64,000 nucleotides of DNA from NCBI RefSeq assembly GCF_001642085.1, contig NZ_CP014699.1, forward strand, positions 1,302,001-1,366,000, given 5' to 3'. Below the pieces are notes generated by a model. It was not told the DNA's origin and made no database searches. It was given only the letters and a program-made list of their open reading frames with translations. The translations under genes were made by a program, and so were the position numbers. The stretch comes from Streptococcus pantholopis. GTDB lineage: Bacteria; Bacillota; Bacilli; Lactobacillales; Streptococcaceae. Each line of letters begins with the position of its first letter. Position 1 is the first letter of the stretch. Below are positions 24,964 through 34,313 of the stretch, one piece after another.

Positions 24964-24992
24964 ATTGTATCATACTTTGAGCTTTTAGCCAA
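24964..24992 (-). promoter_or_regulatory. Promoter of queT
   Basis: TTGGCT (24987-24992), 17-nt spacer, TACAAT (24964-24969) with an extended TG. It fires just upstream of the riboswitch. Confidence 0.7.
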
Positions 24993-25057
24993 CCCTCTGC
25001 TGCTTGGAATGAAGACAAAGACTTGAACAGCTTACTTCTGTCCTTGGGTTCACAGAA

Positions 25058-25085
25058 AAAAGCGGGACAAATCGATTTTTGTCCC
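25058..25085 (-). terminator. Intrinsic terminator after the yihY-type gene
   Basis: Stem GGGACAAA/TTTGTCCC (25064-25071 with 25078-25085), followed by GCTTTTTT on the minus strand. Confidence 0.85.
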
Positions 25086-25094
25086 ACACTCTTT

Positions 25095-26042
25095 TTAATT
25101 TTTGTCGTTTTGCGCTGGCTGTCCATCTTTCTCAGAGTGTCCTTGAATCAGTGCAGCAAGTGTGCCCCGCCGACCTTCCAGCTCCCCATATCGGAGTTCT
25201 TGAAAAGTCGCATTAAAAATTGCACCTAAAATCAAAATACGGGCCAGAAAAATAAACCAGAGCATCAAAATAAAGATCACGACTGAACCAAATGTTTTCA
25301 AATCCACCATTCGCTCGAAGGTATTTAAAATATAGTGACTAACCATACTGCTTAAAAAACCCATAACAAAGGTGGTAAAAACAGTCCCCGGCAAAATATA
25401 ACGAAGCCTTTTGATGCGGACATTGGGAAGTAAAAAATACAGCAGCATCAGTCCAATAAAAATCGTCACGACTGTTACCGGCTGAGATAAATTCAGGATC
25501 ACACTGTAGAAGGTATCATTTAAATCATAGCGGTTGTCTATAGCCTGCAGAACCCCTTTACTGAAAGTTGAAAAAATCAAAACGAAAGTCAGTAGGAAAA
25601 GTATCAGAAGACTGGCTAAAATGCCGACAAGGTGGCCGATGACAAAGTCTCGGTGCGGCGAAACGCCGTAAGCTTTGTTAATCGCTTTCTGAAGCGAAGT
25701 CAGACTGCGCGACATGGTCCACAGTCCCGTCAGTGTTGCCACTCCTAAGATACTGCCGGACGGTCTTGAAAAGATATTAACAGTAATGGCTGATGCAGAC
25801 CTGTAAATATCATCCGGTAAGTTGTCCTTCATCAATTTTAACAAATCAGAAATATCAATATTGAAATAAGGAAAAATGTTGGCAGCAATAACAATAAGCG
25901 GAAAAGCCGTCAGCAGCAGGTAATAAGCGACCGCAATTGAAGACAGGTCTACCTCAGCACTCCGATAGTGGCGCAAAAAGGCCTGAAAAGGCTCATATTC
26001 CAGCTTTGAAAGAAGGCTGTCTATCAAACTTTTTTTCTTCAT
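25095..26042 (-). CDS. YihY/UPF0761 family inner membrane protein
   Basis: 315-residue membrane protein with about six helices. It belongs to the YihY/virulence factor BrkB family (historically misnamed ribonuclease BN); transport of lipids or small solutes has been proposed but is not settled. Seen are VAYYLLLTAFPLIVIAANIFPYF, GLWTMSRSLTSLQKAINKAYG and a charged cytoplasmic tail ending HSEKDGQPAQNDKN. The start ATG 26042 is 2 nt beyond the map stop, so it is the last gene of a GNAT-CBS-map-yihY operon. Confidence 0.9.
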   Translation of the reverse strand: MKKKSLIDSLLSKLEYEPFQAFLRHYRSAEVDLSSIAVAYYLLLTAFPLIVIAANIFPYFNIDISDLLKLMKDNLPDDIYRSASAITVNIFSRPSGSILGVATLTGLWTMSRSLTSLQKAINKAYGVSPHRDFVIGHLVGILASLLILFLLTFVLIFSTFSKGVLQAIDNRYDLNDTFYSVILNLSQPVTVVTIFIGLMLLYFLLPNVRIKRLRYILPGTVFTTFVMGFLSSMVSHYILNTFERMVDLKTFGSVVIFILMLWFIFLARILILGAIFNATFQELRYGELEGRRGTLAALIQGHSEKDGQPAQNDKN

Positions 26043-26044
26043 TT

Positions 26045-26905
26045 TCAGTATGTTCTCTCTTCGCCTTGGCTAGTTAAAATTTGTGGTCCGTCTTTGGTGA
26101 TGACAAATTGATGTTCATATTGGCAGGATAAACCGCCATCAAGTGTCTTATGCGCCCAGCCGGTTTCGGGATCTGTATCAATCTCCCAAGTTCCAGTATT
26201 AATCATGGGTTCAATGGTTAAAACCATGCCCTCACGCAAGCGGAGACCGCGGCCGGCAGTCCCGTAGTGGGGCACCATCGGCTCTTCATGCATTGTCGGT
26301 CCGACACCATGCCCGACCAAATCACGGACGACACCGTAGCCATGACTCTCTGCATAGGATTGAATGGCGGCACCAATATCACCGATACGGTTGCCGATAA
26401 CAGCCTGTTCAATTCCTAAATACAGGGCTTCTTTAGTGATAGCCATCAGCTTTGCTGCCTCTTCTGAAACAGTTCCGACAGCATAAGCCCAGCAAGAATC
26501 CGCTAAACCACCCGTATAATTTTCAGTATACTGCTTCATCTCAGCGACATTATCAAAATTAAGTTTGGACACATCGACAGCAGACTTATCCAGAGGCTCA
26601 CTTAAAACCATATCTACCTTTAAGAGGTCCCCCTCTTTTAATCTATAATGTCTGGGAAAGGCGTGAGCCACCTCATCATTTAAGCCGCAGCAAGTCGCAT
26701 AAGGATAATCCATAATGGAGCCGGAAACCCCAATTTGCAAGGGCAGAACATTTTCTTCTTTGCAGCGCCTGCGGACATACTCCTCTACTTCCCACATATC
26801 TGCACCAGGCTTAATCAGCTCACGCAAGCCCTTGTGAATGCTGGCTAAAACCGCCCCGGCCCTGTCCATCGCTTCAATTTCACGCGCTGATTTCAATGTA
26901 ATCAT
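26045..26905 (-). CDS. map: Methionine aminopeptidase, type I with streptococcal insert
   Basis: Removes the initiator methionine from nascent proteins; a dimetal enzyme. Of 286 residues, the pita-bread fold ligands are seen as VDMVLSE, GHGVGPTMHEEP and MVLTIEPM plus QYEHQFVI. Between the two metal-binding aspartate regions lies an extra segment of roughly 27-30 residues (around LNFDNVAEMKQYTENYTGG), which is a known feature of streptococcal type 1a enzymes. ATG 26905 has AAGGAG upstream. It lies 22 nt after the CBS-DRTGG gene and 2 nt before yihY. Confidence 0.95.
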   Translation of the reverse strand: MITLKSAREIEAMDRAGAVLASIHKGLRELIKPGADMWEVEEYVRRRCKEENVLPLQIGVSGSIMDYPYATCCGLNDEVAHAFPRHYRLKEGDLLKVDMVLSEPLDKSAVDVSKLNFDNVAEMKQYTENYTGGLADSCWAYAVGTVSEEAAKLMAITKEALYLGIEQAVIGNRIGDIGAAIQSYAESHGYGVVRDLVGHGVGPTMHEEPMVPHYGTAGRGLRLREGMVLTIEPMINTGTWEIDTDPETGWAHKTLDGGLSCQYEHQFVITKDGPQILTSQGEERTY

Positions 26906-26927
26906 TAACTATTCTACTCCTTGATTA

Positions 26928-28214
26928 TTAATTAATTTTTGTTGTGACAATGGCCTTAGCAACCATTTGGCTGTTAAGATAAACAGCAATATCTAAAAGC
27001 AGGCTGCGTCTGTTTTCGCTGATGATTTGCGGACGTACGGTAAGTTTATCATCAATCTGTACAGCTTGTAAAAAGTATAGCATCATTTGTTCAATAATGA
27101 TATTTTTCTGTTTCTTTTGTGTTAAAACACGGACAGTAATCTCTTTAAAGAGTTCAGCCAGCACCCCTTGCGCCAAATTCCCAGTGTAATCAATCATAGC
27201 TGGCTCCACAACAAACTGATAATCCCCCTGAACCATCGAAAGATTCGCAATAATCTGGTCACTGTAGGTATAAAGATTATTTTGGCGGAGATTGTCAGGA
27301 AGGTTTTCCATGACCTGACGGCGGGTAATCACTCCCAGCAAACTGTGATGATCAGAGACGACAGGCAGCATATTGAGATCTTCAAAAATCATCTTCTGGC
27401 TAATACTGGCCAAACTCGTCCCAGTTTTAACAACAATAGGGTTCTCGGTCATGACTTCCGTCAAACTGAGATGCTCATCTTTTCCTAAAACATCCCGCAT
27501 ACTGATAACACCAAGAACTTGATTATCCGCACTGACAACTGGAAAGCGGACATGCTTGGTTTGCCTGATGAGACTGTGGTAAGCCTTAATATCCTCTGTT
27601 TCTGTCAAATAGCCATAATCTACTGCCGACTGATAGACTTGACCGACCGTTTTTAAATCTGTTTTGATACGCACATTAGATAAAGCATGGTTAATCATCG
27701 TAGCTACCGTGAATGTATCGTAGTGCGTAACCATTACGGGAATTCCCTGACTGTCAGCCAGTGAAATAACCCGCTTAGAGACTGAAAAACCGCCGGTTAC
27801 CAAAATGGCATTATGATTTTCCAAAGCCAGCAGCTGAATATTTTCCCGATCACCAACGATGAGGAGGCCTCCTTTAACTAAATAGCGGCCGATATTCTGC
27901 TGTGTCATGGCACCGATAGAAAATTTACTGAATGCATGGCCAAGGCCGGCTTCTCCAGCCAAAACTTCTGAATCACTGATTCGGGCAATTTCAGCATAGG
28001 TCAGACGCTCAATACGAACACTGGGTTTTTGCTCCACTCGGACTGTACCGCTTCGCGGCCGAGTTTCCACTAAACCGCGGCGCTCACCCTCTTTAATCGC
28101 CCTGTAAGCCGTACCTTCACTGACCTGCAGATGATTGGCAATACTGCGGACGCTCACTCTTTTACCAATCGCTAAATGCTCTAAATACTCTAAAATTTCC
28201 TGATGCTTACTCAT
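26928..28214 (-). CDS. HTH-DRTGG-CBS-hotdog regulator-like protein (YtoI family)
   Basis: 428 residues with four parts: an N-terminal winged-helix (MSKHQEILEYLEHLAIGKRV, HTH at about 20-45), a DRTGG domain (about 70-180), a tandem CBS pair (about 190-305, with SMRDVLGK and ITRRQVME) and a C-terminal hotdog-like domain. This order matches the YtoI family of Firmicutes, whose function is unknown; CBS pairs usually bind adenine nucleotides. Three near-adjacent start codons occur (GTG 28226, ATG 28220, ATG 28214); ATG 28214 is preferred for its distance to AAAGGTG and family start. It overlaps the GNAT gene by 8 nt. Confidence 0.85.
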   Translation of the reverse strand: MSKHQEILEYLEHLAIGKRVSVRSIANHLQVSEGTAYRAIKEGERRGLVETRPRSGTVRVEQKPSVRIERLTYAEIARISDSEVLAGEAGLGHAFSKFSIGAMTQQNIGRYLVKGGLLIVGDRENIQLLALENHNAILVTGGFSVSKRVISLADSQGIPVMVTHYDTFTVATMINHALSNVRIKTDLKTVGQVYQSAVDYGYLTETEDIKAYHSLIRQTKHVRFPVVSADNQVLGVISMRDVLGKDEHLSLTEVMTENPIVVKTGTSLASISQKMIFEDLNMLPVVSDHHSLLGVITRRQVMENLPDNLRQNNLYTYSDQIIANLSMVQGDYQFVVEPAMIDYTGNLAQGVLAELFKEITVRVLTQKKQKNIIIEQMMLYFLQAVQIDDKLTVRPQIISENRRSLLLDIAVYLNSQMVAKAIVTTKIN

Positions 28215-28761
28215 AATCATAATCACCTTTAAGAATCTGATATTCAGTATAATTCCGCATCTTATGCGAATAACGGTCGCTCCCTTTGAATTCCCTCATT
28301 AAACGAAAGCCACTTTTCTGGGCCACCCGACGGCTGGCAGCATTTTCCTTATGCACAATGATTTTTAAAGCCTGCAAATCCATAGCCGTAAAACTCAAAT
28401 CGACCAAGTTCTGCAGACATTCGGTCATATAGCCCCGGCCCCAAAAATCTCTGTGCAGGAAATAACCTATTTCTGTTGTTCTGGTCACTGGATTTAGCTT
28501 TTCAAAACGGATAGCCCCAATCATTTTGCCAGTCTCCTGATCTTCAACAGCCCAAATACCTAAAGGGGACATCATGAAATAATGCACCAGCAGACAATCG
28601 CTTTCCTGCCTGCTGGCCTGAGCAGGAAAAATAAAAGAGAGATTCTGCGGATTGGAACAGATAGCCCAAAAATCATCACTGTCTGAAAAAGTAAAAGGAC
28701 GCATTATTAACCGTTCGGTTGTCCAAAAAGCCAAACGTCCCAGTTCTGTCCAAATATCCAT
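28207..28761 (-). CDS. GNAT family N-acetyltransferase (RimJ/RimL-like)
   Basis: 184-residue cytoplasmic acetyltransferase. Typical GNAT pieces: TERLIMRPFTFSD at the start, GYFLHRDFWGRGYMTEC (acetyl-CoA pyrophosphate loop) near 100-116 and NAASRRVAQKSGFRLMRE near 141-158. This pattern is that of the RimJ/RimL subgroup, which acetylates protein N-termini or small amines; the substrate is unknown. It opens the operon with the YtoI-like gene, map and yihY. There is no Shine-Dalgarno before ATG 28761; a TATAAT box ends 6 nt upstream. Confidence 0.88.
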   Translation of the reverse strand: MDIWTELGRLAFWTTERLIMRPFTFSDSDDFWAICSNPQNLSFIFPAQASRQESDCLLVHYFMMSPLGIWAVEDQETGKMIGAIRFEKLNPVTRTTEIGYFLHRDFWGRGYMTECLQNLVDLSFTAMDLQALKIIVHKENAASRRVAQKSGFRLMREFKGSDRYSHKMRNYTEYQILKGDYDYE

Positions 28762-28767
28762 AGGTTT

Positions 28768-28773
28768 ATTATA
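28768..28773 (-). promoter_or_regulatory. -10 box giving a predicted leaderless GNAT operon mRNA
   Basis: Minus strand TGGTATAAT (extended -10), AAACCT, ATG 28761. Exactly 6 nt separate the hexamer and the start codon. Confidence 0.65.
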
Positions 28774-28850
28774 CCATAACAGATTTAAATGTTAGCAGCA
28801 TAAAAGAGAAAATGCTCTTGCTAAATACAGGAAACGGTCAGAAAAGAAAG

Positions 28851-28877
28851 AAAAAGCCTGAGACTTATGTCCCAGAC
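28851..28877 (-). terminator. Intrinsic terminator after murA copy 2
   Basis: A 9-bp stem (GTCTGGGAC with GTCTCAGGC, two G-T pairs; 28856-28864 with 28869-28877), followed by TTTTT on the minus strand. Confidence 0.8.
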
Positions 28878-28922
28878 CCTTTTTATTGTCTTACAGCTGC
28901 CAGTTTACGTTGCACCTTCTCT

Positions 28923-30182
28923 TCAGTCTGTAACAAGGTGAATATCAGCACCGAGAGCAGACAGCTTTTCGATAATATTAGAATAGCCGCGAAGGATAAA
29001 TTCAACATTGCTAATCTGCGTCTGGCCATCAGCCATTAGTCCTGCAATCACAAGAGCTGCTCCTGCACGTAAATCTGTCGCTTTAACAGCCCTGCCCCGT
29101 AAATGGCTCGGCCCTTGGTAAGTAATTCTGTTTTTATCCGCTGAAATCGCAGCCCCCATTTTTGCTAGTTCAGGCACATGGTTGATCCGCTTTTCATAAA
29201 TTGTATCGACAATCGTTCCCTGACCCTCAGCGCTTATTAAAAGGGGTGTGAGCGGCTGCTGAAGGTCTGTTGCAAAACCAGGGTAAGGTGATGTTTTAAC
29301 AGAAACCGCCCGAAGACTGCTCTGTTTTTCAACATAAATAGCGTCCTCTTCAATCGTCATCCGAACACCCATCTCCTCCAGCTTAGCAATGTAGCTCTCA
29401 AGGTGCTCATAAAGAACATTTTTAATATGGACACCTTCTCCAGCAGCCGCTGCCAAAGCAATATAAGTACCTGCCTCAATCCGGTCAGGAATAACCTGAT
29501 GGCGCGTTCCATGCAGCTTTTCAACACCATCAACAGTAATCACGTCTGTCCCAGCACCGCGAATACGGGCTCCCATATTATTCAGTAAAGTAGCGACATC
29601 AATAATTTCAGGTTCACGTGCTGCATTTTCAATCACCGTCCGTCCCTGAGCCTTGACCGCTGCAATCATTGTATTGATTGTTGCGCCGACACTGACAGTA
29701 TCCATATAGATATGGGCCCCGTAAATTGTCTGATGAGGGGTCGTTAAATGCATGGACTCCCCTTCATAAGAAACATCGGCTCCCATAGCTTCAAAGGCTT
29801 TCAGATGCAAATCAATCGGACGGGGGCCTAAATCACATCCTCCCGGTAAACCGACAACGGCTTGGCCAAAACGGCCTAAAAGACTGCCGTAAAAATAATA
29901 GGAAGCACGCAGTCGGCTGATTTTGTCATAAGGTACGGGAATATTCTGAACACTTCTGGGATCGATTTCAAGCGTTTCTCCAGAATGCACCACTTTAGCT
30001 CCCATTGTTTCCATTATATCAACCAGACTGTCAACATCGGAAATATTAGGAACACCATCCAATACCACCACATCGTCTGCCAAAATAGCAGCCGGTATCA
30101 GCGCCACAACACTATTTTTCGCACCTGACACAGAGACTTCGCCTTTAAGCGGTTTACCGCCATTAATAATTATCTTTTTCAT
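28923..30182 (-). CDS. murA: UDP-N-acetylglucosamine 1-carboxyvinyltransferase, copy 2
   Basis: Second MurA paralogue (419 residues), same reaction as the copy at 140-1420. It starts [23 protein letters not shown], with K and N of the substrate loop, and has the active-site loop [14 protein letters not shown] with the catalytic Cys. The two copies are clearly diverged (for example PGGCDLG here, PGGCTIG there), as in other Firmicutes that carry both. It has its own promoter (30220-30248) and terminator and no operon partner. Confidence 0.96.
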   Translation of the reverse strand: MKKIIINGGKPLKGEVSVSGAKNSVVALIPAAILADDVVVLDGVPNISDVDSLVDIMETMGAKVVHSGETLEIDPRSVQNIPVPYDKISRLRASYYFYGSLLGRFGQAVVGLPGGCDLGPRPIDLHLKAFEAMGADVSYEGESMHLTTPHQTIYGAHIYMDTVSVGATINTMIAAVKAQGRTVIENAAREPEIIDVATLLNNMGARIRGAGTDVITVDGVEKLHGTRHQVIPDRIEAGTYIALAAAAGEGVHIKNVLYEHLESYIAKLEEMGVRMTIEEDAIYVEKQSSLRAVSVKTSPYPGFATDLQQPLTPLLISAEGQGTIVDTIYEKRINHVPELAKMGAAISADKNRITYQGPSHLRGRAVKATDLRAGAALVIAGLMADGQTQISNVEFILRGYSNIIEKLSALGADIHLVTD

Positions 30183-30219
30183 ACTTCCAAAACTTTCTTA
30201 GCAAGAACTTAACCTCTGC

Positions 30220-30248
30220 ATTTTACCATATTTCGAGACTTTTGACAA
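30220..30248 (-). promoter_or_regulatory. Promoter of murA copy 2
   Basis: TTGTCA (30243-30248), 17-nt spacer ending in TGG, TAAAAT (30220-30225). In the remaining stretch 30249-30492 I see only short palindromes, one of which (GAAGTT/AACTTC, 30394-30408) might weakly terminate the next gene. Confidence 0.7.
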
Positions 30249-30492
30249 ACCCTGATTTCTCAAGTTTTATCTAGGTAATCAGCAGAAAATAAAGACTTCT
30301 AAAACAGTTTAAAAGACAAAAATAACCACAGCAGCTAAAAAAACAAGCCATCAAGCCATATAGCATTTTTTGCTATAGTAAAAACCCTTAGTAGAAGTTA
30401 GAAACTTCCTCATAAGAGCTTTAGACTTTAACCGCACCTCTTTTTCGGAGAAACTTTGTACAGATCTCCATTTCTCAGCAAACTTCTTCCAA

Positions 30493-31302
30493 CTAAGAAG
30501 TCAAAGACTTACGAGATTTGCCAAAAAAGACATAATAAAACAATGTTCCAAATAAAAACCAACTCACAAAGGTGAGCAGCACTTTTAGCACAATATTGCC
30601 ATCAATCCAAGGGCTGTTCCACAAAACATGCAGAATTAGAGGAGAAATCAGCCATAAATAAGTCAGATAGGGTTTAGACTTCCCCTTTTCTACAAATAAG
30701 ATGAAGCAGGCTCCGCTCAGCATAGCCGTCAGCAACCAATGAGAAGCAAAAGCACTTTCTAATCGCAGAAAGGCCTGCAGCAAAGGACTTGAAACCTTAT
30801 CAATAAAAGCAGCAGTGACATAAGTATAGTCTTCTGACAGTTGAAAACCAAGACCTACTCCTAGACCAATTAATAGATATGCCGACAATTTTTTAGCCTT
30901 GACTAGATAAGCGATAACCAGTGCAATAACAAGTTTTAACCCTTCCTCTGCAAAAGGCGGAACAATACTGGCTGACCAATTATTTAAAAAAGACTGGTTA
31001 CTGACAATCATTCCTAAAAACCTTGTCAGCCATAAGTTTAAAAGTCCTGACAGAGAGGCAATTCCTGCCGCTCCTGCCAAAAAAGACAGCCAAAAATGAG
31101 AAAGCTTCAGTTCCTCTTTTTTCGAAAAATAAGAGGCCAAAACTGCTAAAGGCAGAAAATAAAATAGGAGTAAAACTGCCATAGCCGCACCAAAAGTGTG
31201 CCATTGTTTAACAGACAGATTTAAATTAAAAAAGATAAAGCTTTCCCACATAAAGCCCCCAAAACAAAGAAGCCCCAGTAAAAAAAACAATAATTTACGC
31301 AT
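30493..31302 (-). CDS. PrsW family intramembrane protease
   Basis: 269-residue membrane protein with about eight hydrophobic segments. The PrsW-family (PF13367) motifs are visible: PPFAEEGLKL (paired Glu), GLGFQLSEDYTYV (Glu), an isolated His in SHWLLTAMLSG and LHVLWNSPW (His), the presumed zinc ligands and catalytic residues inside the membrane. Substrate is unknown; in Bacillus PrsW cleaves an anti-sigma factor. ATG 31302 is chosen because GGAGG (31309-31313) stands 6 nt before it; the open frame begins 11 codons earlier, inside a repeat module. It is divergent to a second membrane protease gene (31722). Confidence 0.85.
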   Translation of the reverse strand: MRKLLFFLLGLLCFGGFMWESFIFFNLNLSVKQWHTFGAAMAVLLLFYFLPLAVLASYFSKKEELKLSHFWLSFLAGAAGIASLSGLLNLWLTRFLGMIVSNQSFLNNWSASIVPPFAEEGLKLVIALVIAYLVKAKKLSAYLLIGLGVGLGFQLSEDYTYVTAAFIDKVSSPLLQAFLRLESAFASHWLLTAMLSGACFILFVEKGKSKPYLTYLWLISPLILHVLWNSPWIDGNIVLKVLLTFVSWFLFGTLFYYVFFGKSRKSLTS

Positions 31303-31318
31303 ACGCCACCTCCAACAA

Positions 31319-31486
31319 CAAGGAACAAAAACCATTTGAAGCTCACAGCAAAAATGAGATGCTGAACGAAAAGATTAAGGATCTAGGACAGACTGTACTC
31401 TCAAAGCAGCCAGGCTTGTCACTCCGTTAACACATTGTACGATTGCATTTCTTCTTGGCAAAGAGCTTAGGCAGTGTTCAGTTCAG
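31319..31486 (-). repeat. Hairpin repeat module E, upstream of the PrsW-type gene
   Basis: Minus-strand sense. Left end AACTGAACACTGCCTAAG (ending near 31486) and a degenerate right end TTTTTGTTCCTTG located 5 nt before the GGAGG of the downstream gene. The arms are AGCTC...GAGCT and TTGC-like, different in sequence from module A1 yet still complementary. The centre shares CTAGGACAG and AGCAGCCA with A1. A next module end (CAAGATACAAAGCCCG) begins at 31487. From 31503 to 31721 I see a run of A/T-rich sequence and no gene. Confidence 0.75.
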
Positions 31487-31721
31487 CAAGATACAAAGCC
31501 CGAAGAGTTTTTCTGGCATGACACCATTCCTCATTTTTAAGAATAAACTCATTTTTAAAAAGGCTTTCTTAGCTGTATGTTTATTTTACCACAAAGAAAA
31601 AAGGCTTATCTAAAGCCTGTCTAACAACTATCTCATTTTTATCTGTTTTTTATTTTTTTCTTATTGACAGCTTGCTAAAAGTTATGAAAAAATGGAAGCA
31701 GAAACAAGAAAGGATTTTATC

Positions 31722-32522
31722 ATGATTAGTCACACAATTAAAGAAGCAAACGGCAAAAAATTACTGCTGCAAGGCTTAGCCGTTTTTTTGATCTTTTTCC
31801 TATTTTCTGATTTACTCAAAGGTCTGCCAGTCAATAAAGACAGCTCAGCTTTTTTCCCAAACTTTTTAAATTTCATCCTCAGTGCCAGTTTAGCTAGCTT
31901 TTGCTACTATCTTATCAAAACCGAAAAAATTTTTGATAAACCGATTAAATATTCTAAAACAAGCAAAGGGTTATTTGCGGTGCTGCTTTGTATTTTTACA
32001 GTTATGTTTTTAATCGTTTTCCGGGTTCCCTTTAATATTCTAACTGTTTTCAGCAAAGGACTCTTACCAGCGCTTCCCATACTTTTAGCGGCAACGGCTG
32101 CAGGAATTTTTGAAGAACTTTTAGTTCGGGGACTGATGTTTTCCGGCCTTTTGCAGCTCCTGCATCAGAAAAACAGCAAACGGCCGTTTTTAGGCGCTTC
32201 ATGTCTTTCTGCCATCATATTCGGGGTGCTGCATTTTACAAATTTAATGACCAGTCCTTTTACAGCAGTGACTCAGCAAGTTTTTTATGCTGCTGTTTTT
32301 GGCTTAATTTTTGCGGCTCTGCGTATTAAGTATAATAACTTGTGGCTTCCGGTTCTTATCCACTGTCTCATCGATTTCCAGCCTGCTGTAACTTCAGGGC
32401 AGGCTCCTGCTGGCAATTCATGGATTAGCCTGCTGATTGTTTTTTTACCTTTGATTGTTCTTAGTTTGACAGTCTTAGCCAACTTTGACCGAGATTACCG
32501 GCAAAGTGATGAAAACAGTTAA
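31722..32522 (+). CDS. CPBP family intramembrane glutamic endopeptidase
   Basis: 266-residue membrane protein with about seven helices. CPBP (Abi, PF02517) motifs are seen: EELLVRGLMFSGL (EExxxR, motif 1) near residue 130, FGVLHFTNL (motif 2) and HCLIDF (motif 3). Family members include CAAX-type proteases and bacteriocin-immunity proteins; which applies here is unknown. ATG 31722 is preferred because AAGGA lies 8 nt before it, although the frame is open from 31692. It ends at a strong bidirectional terminator shared with metK. Confidence 0.85.
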   Translation: MISHTIKEANGKKLLLQGLAVFLIFFLFSDLLKGLPVNKDSSAFFPNFLNFILSASLASFCYYLIKTEKIFDKPIKYSKTSKGLFAVLLCIFTVMFLIVFRVPFNILTVFSKGLLPALPILLAATAAGIFEELLVRGLMFSGLLQLLHQKNSKRPFLGASCLSAIIFGVLHFTNLMTSPFTAVTQQVFYAAVFGLIFAALRIKYNNLWLPVLIHCLIDFQPAVTSGQAPAGNSWISLLIVFLPLIVLSLTVLANFDRDYRQSDENS

Positions 32523-32565
32523 AATAGTTAAGCCCTTTTTTCAGCTATCATAACAGTCAGAGAAA

Positions 32566-32618
32566 AGCCCCCTGTAAAATCAATATTATACTTGATTTAC
32601 AGAGGGCTGTTCGTTTTT
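32566..32618. terminator. Bidirectional terminator between the CPBP gene and metK
   Basis: Long near-perfect stem (AGCCCcCTGTAA... with ...TTACAGaGGGCT, 32566-32608) with a T run on the plus strand; the opposite strand also has A/T-rich flanks. It lies between convergent genes. Confidence 0.85.
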
Positions 32619-32654
32619 TAAAAAGGTTTACCAGTGGCTCTGACAGCTAAAATC

Positions 32655-33854
32655 CTAAGAATCTTGCTGCAAAGCAGTTTTTAATGCTTCAGTTTTATCT
32701 GTTTTTTCCCACGGAAGATCAAGATCTGTCCGCCCCATATGACCGTAAGCAGCCGTTTGACGGTAAATAGGACGTTTCAGACCCAGCATGTTAATAATAC
32801 CGGCAGGACGCAAATCAAAAACTTGACGTACTGCCTTTTCGAGTTTGCCTTCAGCAACTTGGCCTGTTCCGAATGTATCGACACGGACTGAAACAGGCTG
32901 GGCCACACCGATCGCATAAGCCAGCTGCACCTCAGCTTTAGCAGCCAGTCCAGCCGCAACAATATTTTTGGCGATATAGCGGGCTGCATAAGAAGCTGAC
33001 CGATCCACCTTTGTAGCATCTTTACCCGAAAAGGCTCCGCCGCCGTGGCGTGCATAACCGCCATAGGTATCAACAATAATTTTTCGTCCCGTTAAGCCGG
33101 AATCTCCCTGAGGGCCGCCAATAACGAATCGGCCGGTCGGATTAATTAAAATTTTCGTCTGCTCATCCAAGTATTCAGAAGGAATAATAGTTTTAATGAC
33201 CTGATTGGTAACATCTGCATAAATTTGCTGATTAGAGACATCAGGGTCATGCTGAGTCGAAATGACTACCGTATCTACTCGAACAGGTTTATCATGAGAA
33301 TCATATTCTACTGTCACCTGAGATTTGGCATCGGGCCTGAGATAGCTAATTTTACCAGACTTTCTCAAGTCAGCCAGTTTTTTAACCAGTTGATGTGAAA
33401 GTGAAATTGGCAGAGGCATCAGTTCTGGTGTCTCATCAACAGCGAAACCAAACATCATCCCTTGATCGCCGGCACCGATAAAATCCAAAGGATCACTCCC
33501 GCCTTTCTCACGAACTTCCAAAGCCTCGCTGACCCCTTGAGCAATATCAGCTGACTGTTCGACCAGAGATGGATGCACACCGACTGCTTCTGCTGCAAAA
33601 CCATAATCTGGATGGCAGTAGCCTATTTCTGCAATTGTCTTTCGTACCAATTGATTTATGTCTATATAAGCTGTAGTTGACATTTCTCCAAAAACATGGA
33701 CTGTGCCTGTATATACGGCAGTTTCCACAGCGACATGTGCGTCTGGATCTTGTTCCAAAACAGCGTCTAAAATAGCGTCTGAGATTTGGTCGGCAATTTT
33801 ATCTGGATGCCCTTCAGATACCGATTCAGACGTAAACAGTTTGCGTTCTGACAT
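32655..33854 (-). CDS. metK: S-adenosylmethionine synthetase
   Basis: Makes S-adenosylmethionine from methionine and ATP. The 399 residues contain [18 protein letters not shown] (15-28), the signature [11 protein letters not shown] and the phosphate-binding [20 protein letters not shown] 33854 is preceded by a purine-rich AAAAGGGGGA. The gene is monocistronic, bounded downstream by the terminator at 32566-32618. Its upstream leader may be long (see 33855-34301). Confidence 0.97.
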   Translation of the reverse strand: MSERKLFTSESVSEGHPDKIADQISDAILDAVLEQDPDAHVAVETAVYTGTVHVFGEMSTTAYIDINQLVRKTIAEIGYCHPDYGFAAEAVGVHPSLVEQSADIAQGVSEALEVREKGGSDPLDFIGAGDQGMMFGFAVDETPELMPLPISLSHQLVKKLADLRKSGKISYLRPDAKSQVTVEYDSHDKPVRVDTVVISTQHDPDVSNQQIYADVTNQVIKTIIPSEYLDEQTKILINPTGRFVIGGPQGDSGLTGRKIIVDTYGGYARHGGGAFSGKDATKVDRSASYAARYIAKNIVAAGLAAKAEVQLAYAIGVAQPVSVRVDTFGTGQVAEGKLEKAVRQVFDLRPAGIINMLGLKRPIYRQTAAYGHMGRTDLDLPWEKTDKTEALKTALQQDS

Positions 33855-34301
33855 AAAATGTCCCCCTTTTAATAATGTTTATCTGATTTAAACAGTCCTG
33901 CATTCTCTTACTAATCCTAACTTACAGACAGCTCTATAAGTTCAGAAAAAGAAAAAACAAAAAACCGTCATTCCAGTCTGTTAAAAAGTTACAAAGCACT
34001 GACTGAAAACCTGTTATCAAGACAGAATAATTGGCTTTTGAGCTATTAGTCAGCATAAAAAAATTCTTCATTAGCACCGCTTCTTAAGTTTTTTCAAATT
34101 TAGCAAACGGTTCTTTTTACTGCTGATTTTTTGCATTAATCTTTTCCAGAAAACAGATTATTACAGCCACCTTTTCGGGACTTATTAACCCTTTTATTGT
34201 ACCATGTTTTTCACTCTTTTGTTATATCGATTTTTTATAAAAGATGACAGTCAGTCGTCTCAAAAAACAGCCTTATCACACTAAAATACAGTTAATTGTG
34301 C
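33855..34301. other. Intergenic region between metK and birA
   Basis: About 450 nt without a gene. On the minus strand TGGTACAAT near 34201 (extended -10) could start a metK transcript with a leader of more than 300 nt; the leader holds an A-rich region, a GACTG/CAGTC pairing around 33975-34020 and a long T tract near 33947-33965. I looked for an SMK (SAM-III) or S-box element in it and could not build one. Confidence 0.4.
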
Positions 34302-34307
34302 TATAAT
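34302..34307 (+). promoter_or_regulatory. -10 box giving a predicted leaderless birA mRNA
   Basis: TGCTATAAT (extended -10), then TTGATT, then ATG 34314. Exactly 6 nt separate the box and the start codon, and no Shine-Dalgarno is present. Confidence 0.65.
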
Positions 34308-34313
34308 TTGATT

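Noticed and set aside
33855..33965. Possible SMK (SAM-III) riboswitch before metK
   Set aside because: The strong AAAAGGGGGA ribosome site is present, but the conserved aptamer core and its pairing with the ribosome site could not be found.
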